Origin: an uncultured Flavobacterium sp.
GTDB taxonomy: Bacteria > Bacteroidota > Bacteroidia > Flavobacteriales > Flavobacteriaceae
DNA: 16,045 nucleotides
Assembly (NCBI GenBank): GCA_945957245.1
Contig: CAMFLD010000015.1
Coordinates: 1 to 16,045, forward strand
Reading direction: 5' to 3'
The position numbers and the translations under genes are program-made. Of this stretch, positions 16,037 through 16,045 are shown one piece after another (the first letter of the stretch is position 1; every line of letters begins with the position of its first letter). The notes beneath the pieces were generated by a model. That model had not been told where the DNA came from. It saw nothing but the letters and a program-made list of their open reading frames with translations, and made no database searches.

Positions 16037-16045
16037 CTGTCTCTT
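16037..16045. other. Probable residual sequencing adapter (Nextera mosaic end) at contig edge
   Basis: The final nine bases, CTGTCTCTT, equal the start of the Nextera transposon end CTGTCTCTTATACACATCT. They break the atpD reading exactly where the invariant GERTREGND motif should continue. Confidence 0.85.

Overview
The window looks like one contig of a low-G+C Bacteroidota genome, most likely Flavobacterium or a close relative. The evidence is the gene content (a DUF4270 lipoprotein, a TonB-dependent receptor with an N-terminal carboxypeptidase-regulatory-like domain, atpD standing away from any other atp gene), the lack of Shine-Dalgarno sequences, and repeated promoter cores of the Bacteroidota type (TAnnTTTG, in two or three cases with a TTTG or TTG about 20 bases upstream). 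No tRNA, rRNA, CRISPR array, insertion sequence or phage gene was seen. Most of the window is ordinary chromosomal housekeeping sequence.

Left part (1-3650): the 3' end of class I fructose-1,6-bisphosphatase, a perfect-stem terminator, a convergent TerB-like gene, then a rightward run of a HupE/UreJ-type membrane protein, a dCMP deaminase-family enzyme and a membrane-anchored S41 (CtpA-like) protease. Middle (3730-5927, minus strand): the operon panC-panD-flippase, in which two consecutive enzymes feeding pantothenate and CoA synthesis are followed by a UPF0104-type membrane protein that appears to start at TTG.

From 5980 rightward: a second operon, divergent from panC with interleaved promoter elements, encodes a short glycogen-synthase-like protein that keeps only the N-terminal half and lacks the family's KTGGL motif, then a DUF4270 lipoprotein, then glmS (glucosamine-6-phosphate synthase), closed by a strong terminator. 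After a 276-bp intergenic stretch with a good promoter comes a two-gene cassette: a TonB-dependent receptor and a large SGNH/GDSL-hydrolase lipoprotein. This resembles a SusCD-type uptake pair in which SusD is replaced by an esterase, and it is the most system-like part of the window. A terminator separates it from atpD, which has a clear promoter and runs off the right end.

The last nine bases (16037-16045) do not continue the universally conserved atpD sequence. They match the start of the Nextera transposon mosaic end, so the contig very probably ends in untrimmed sequencing adapter.
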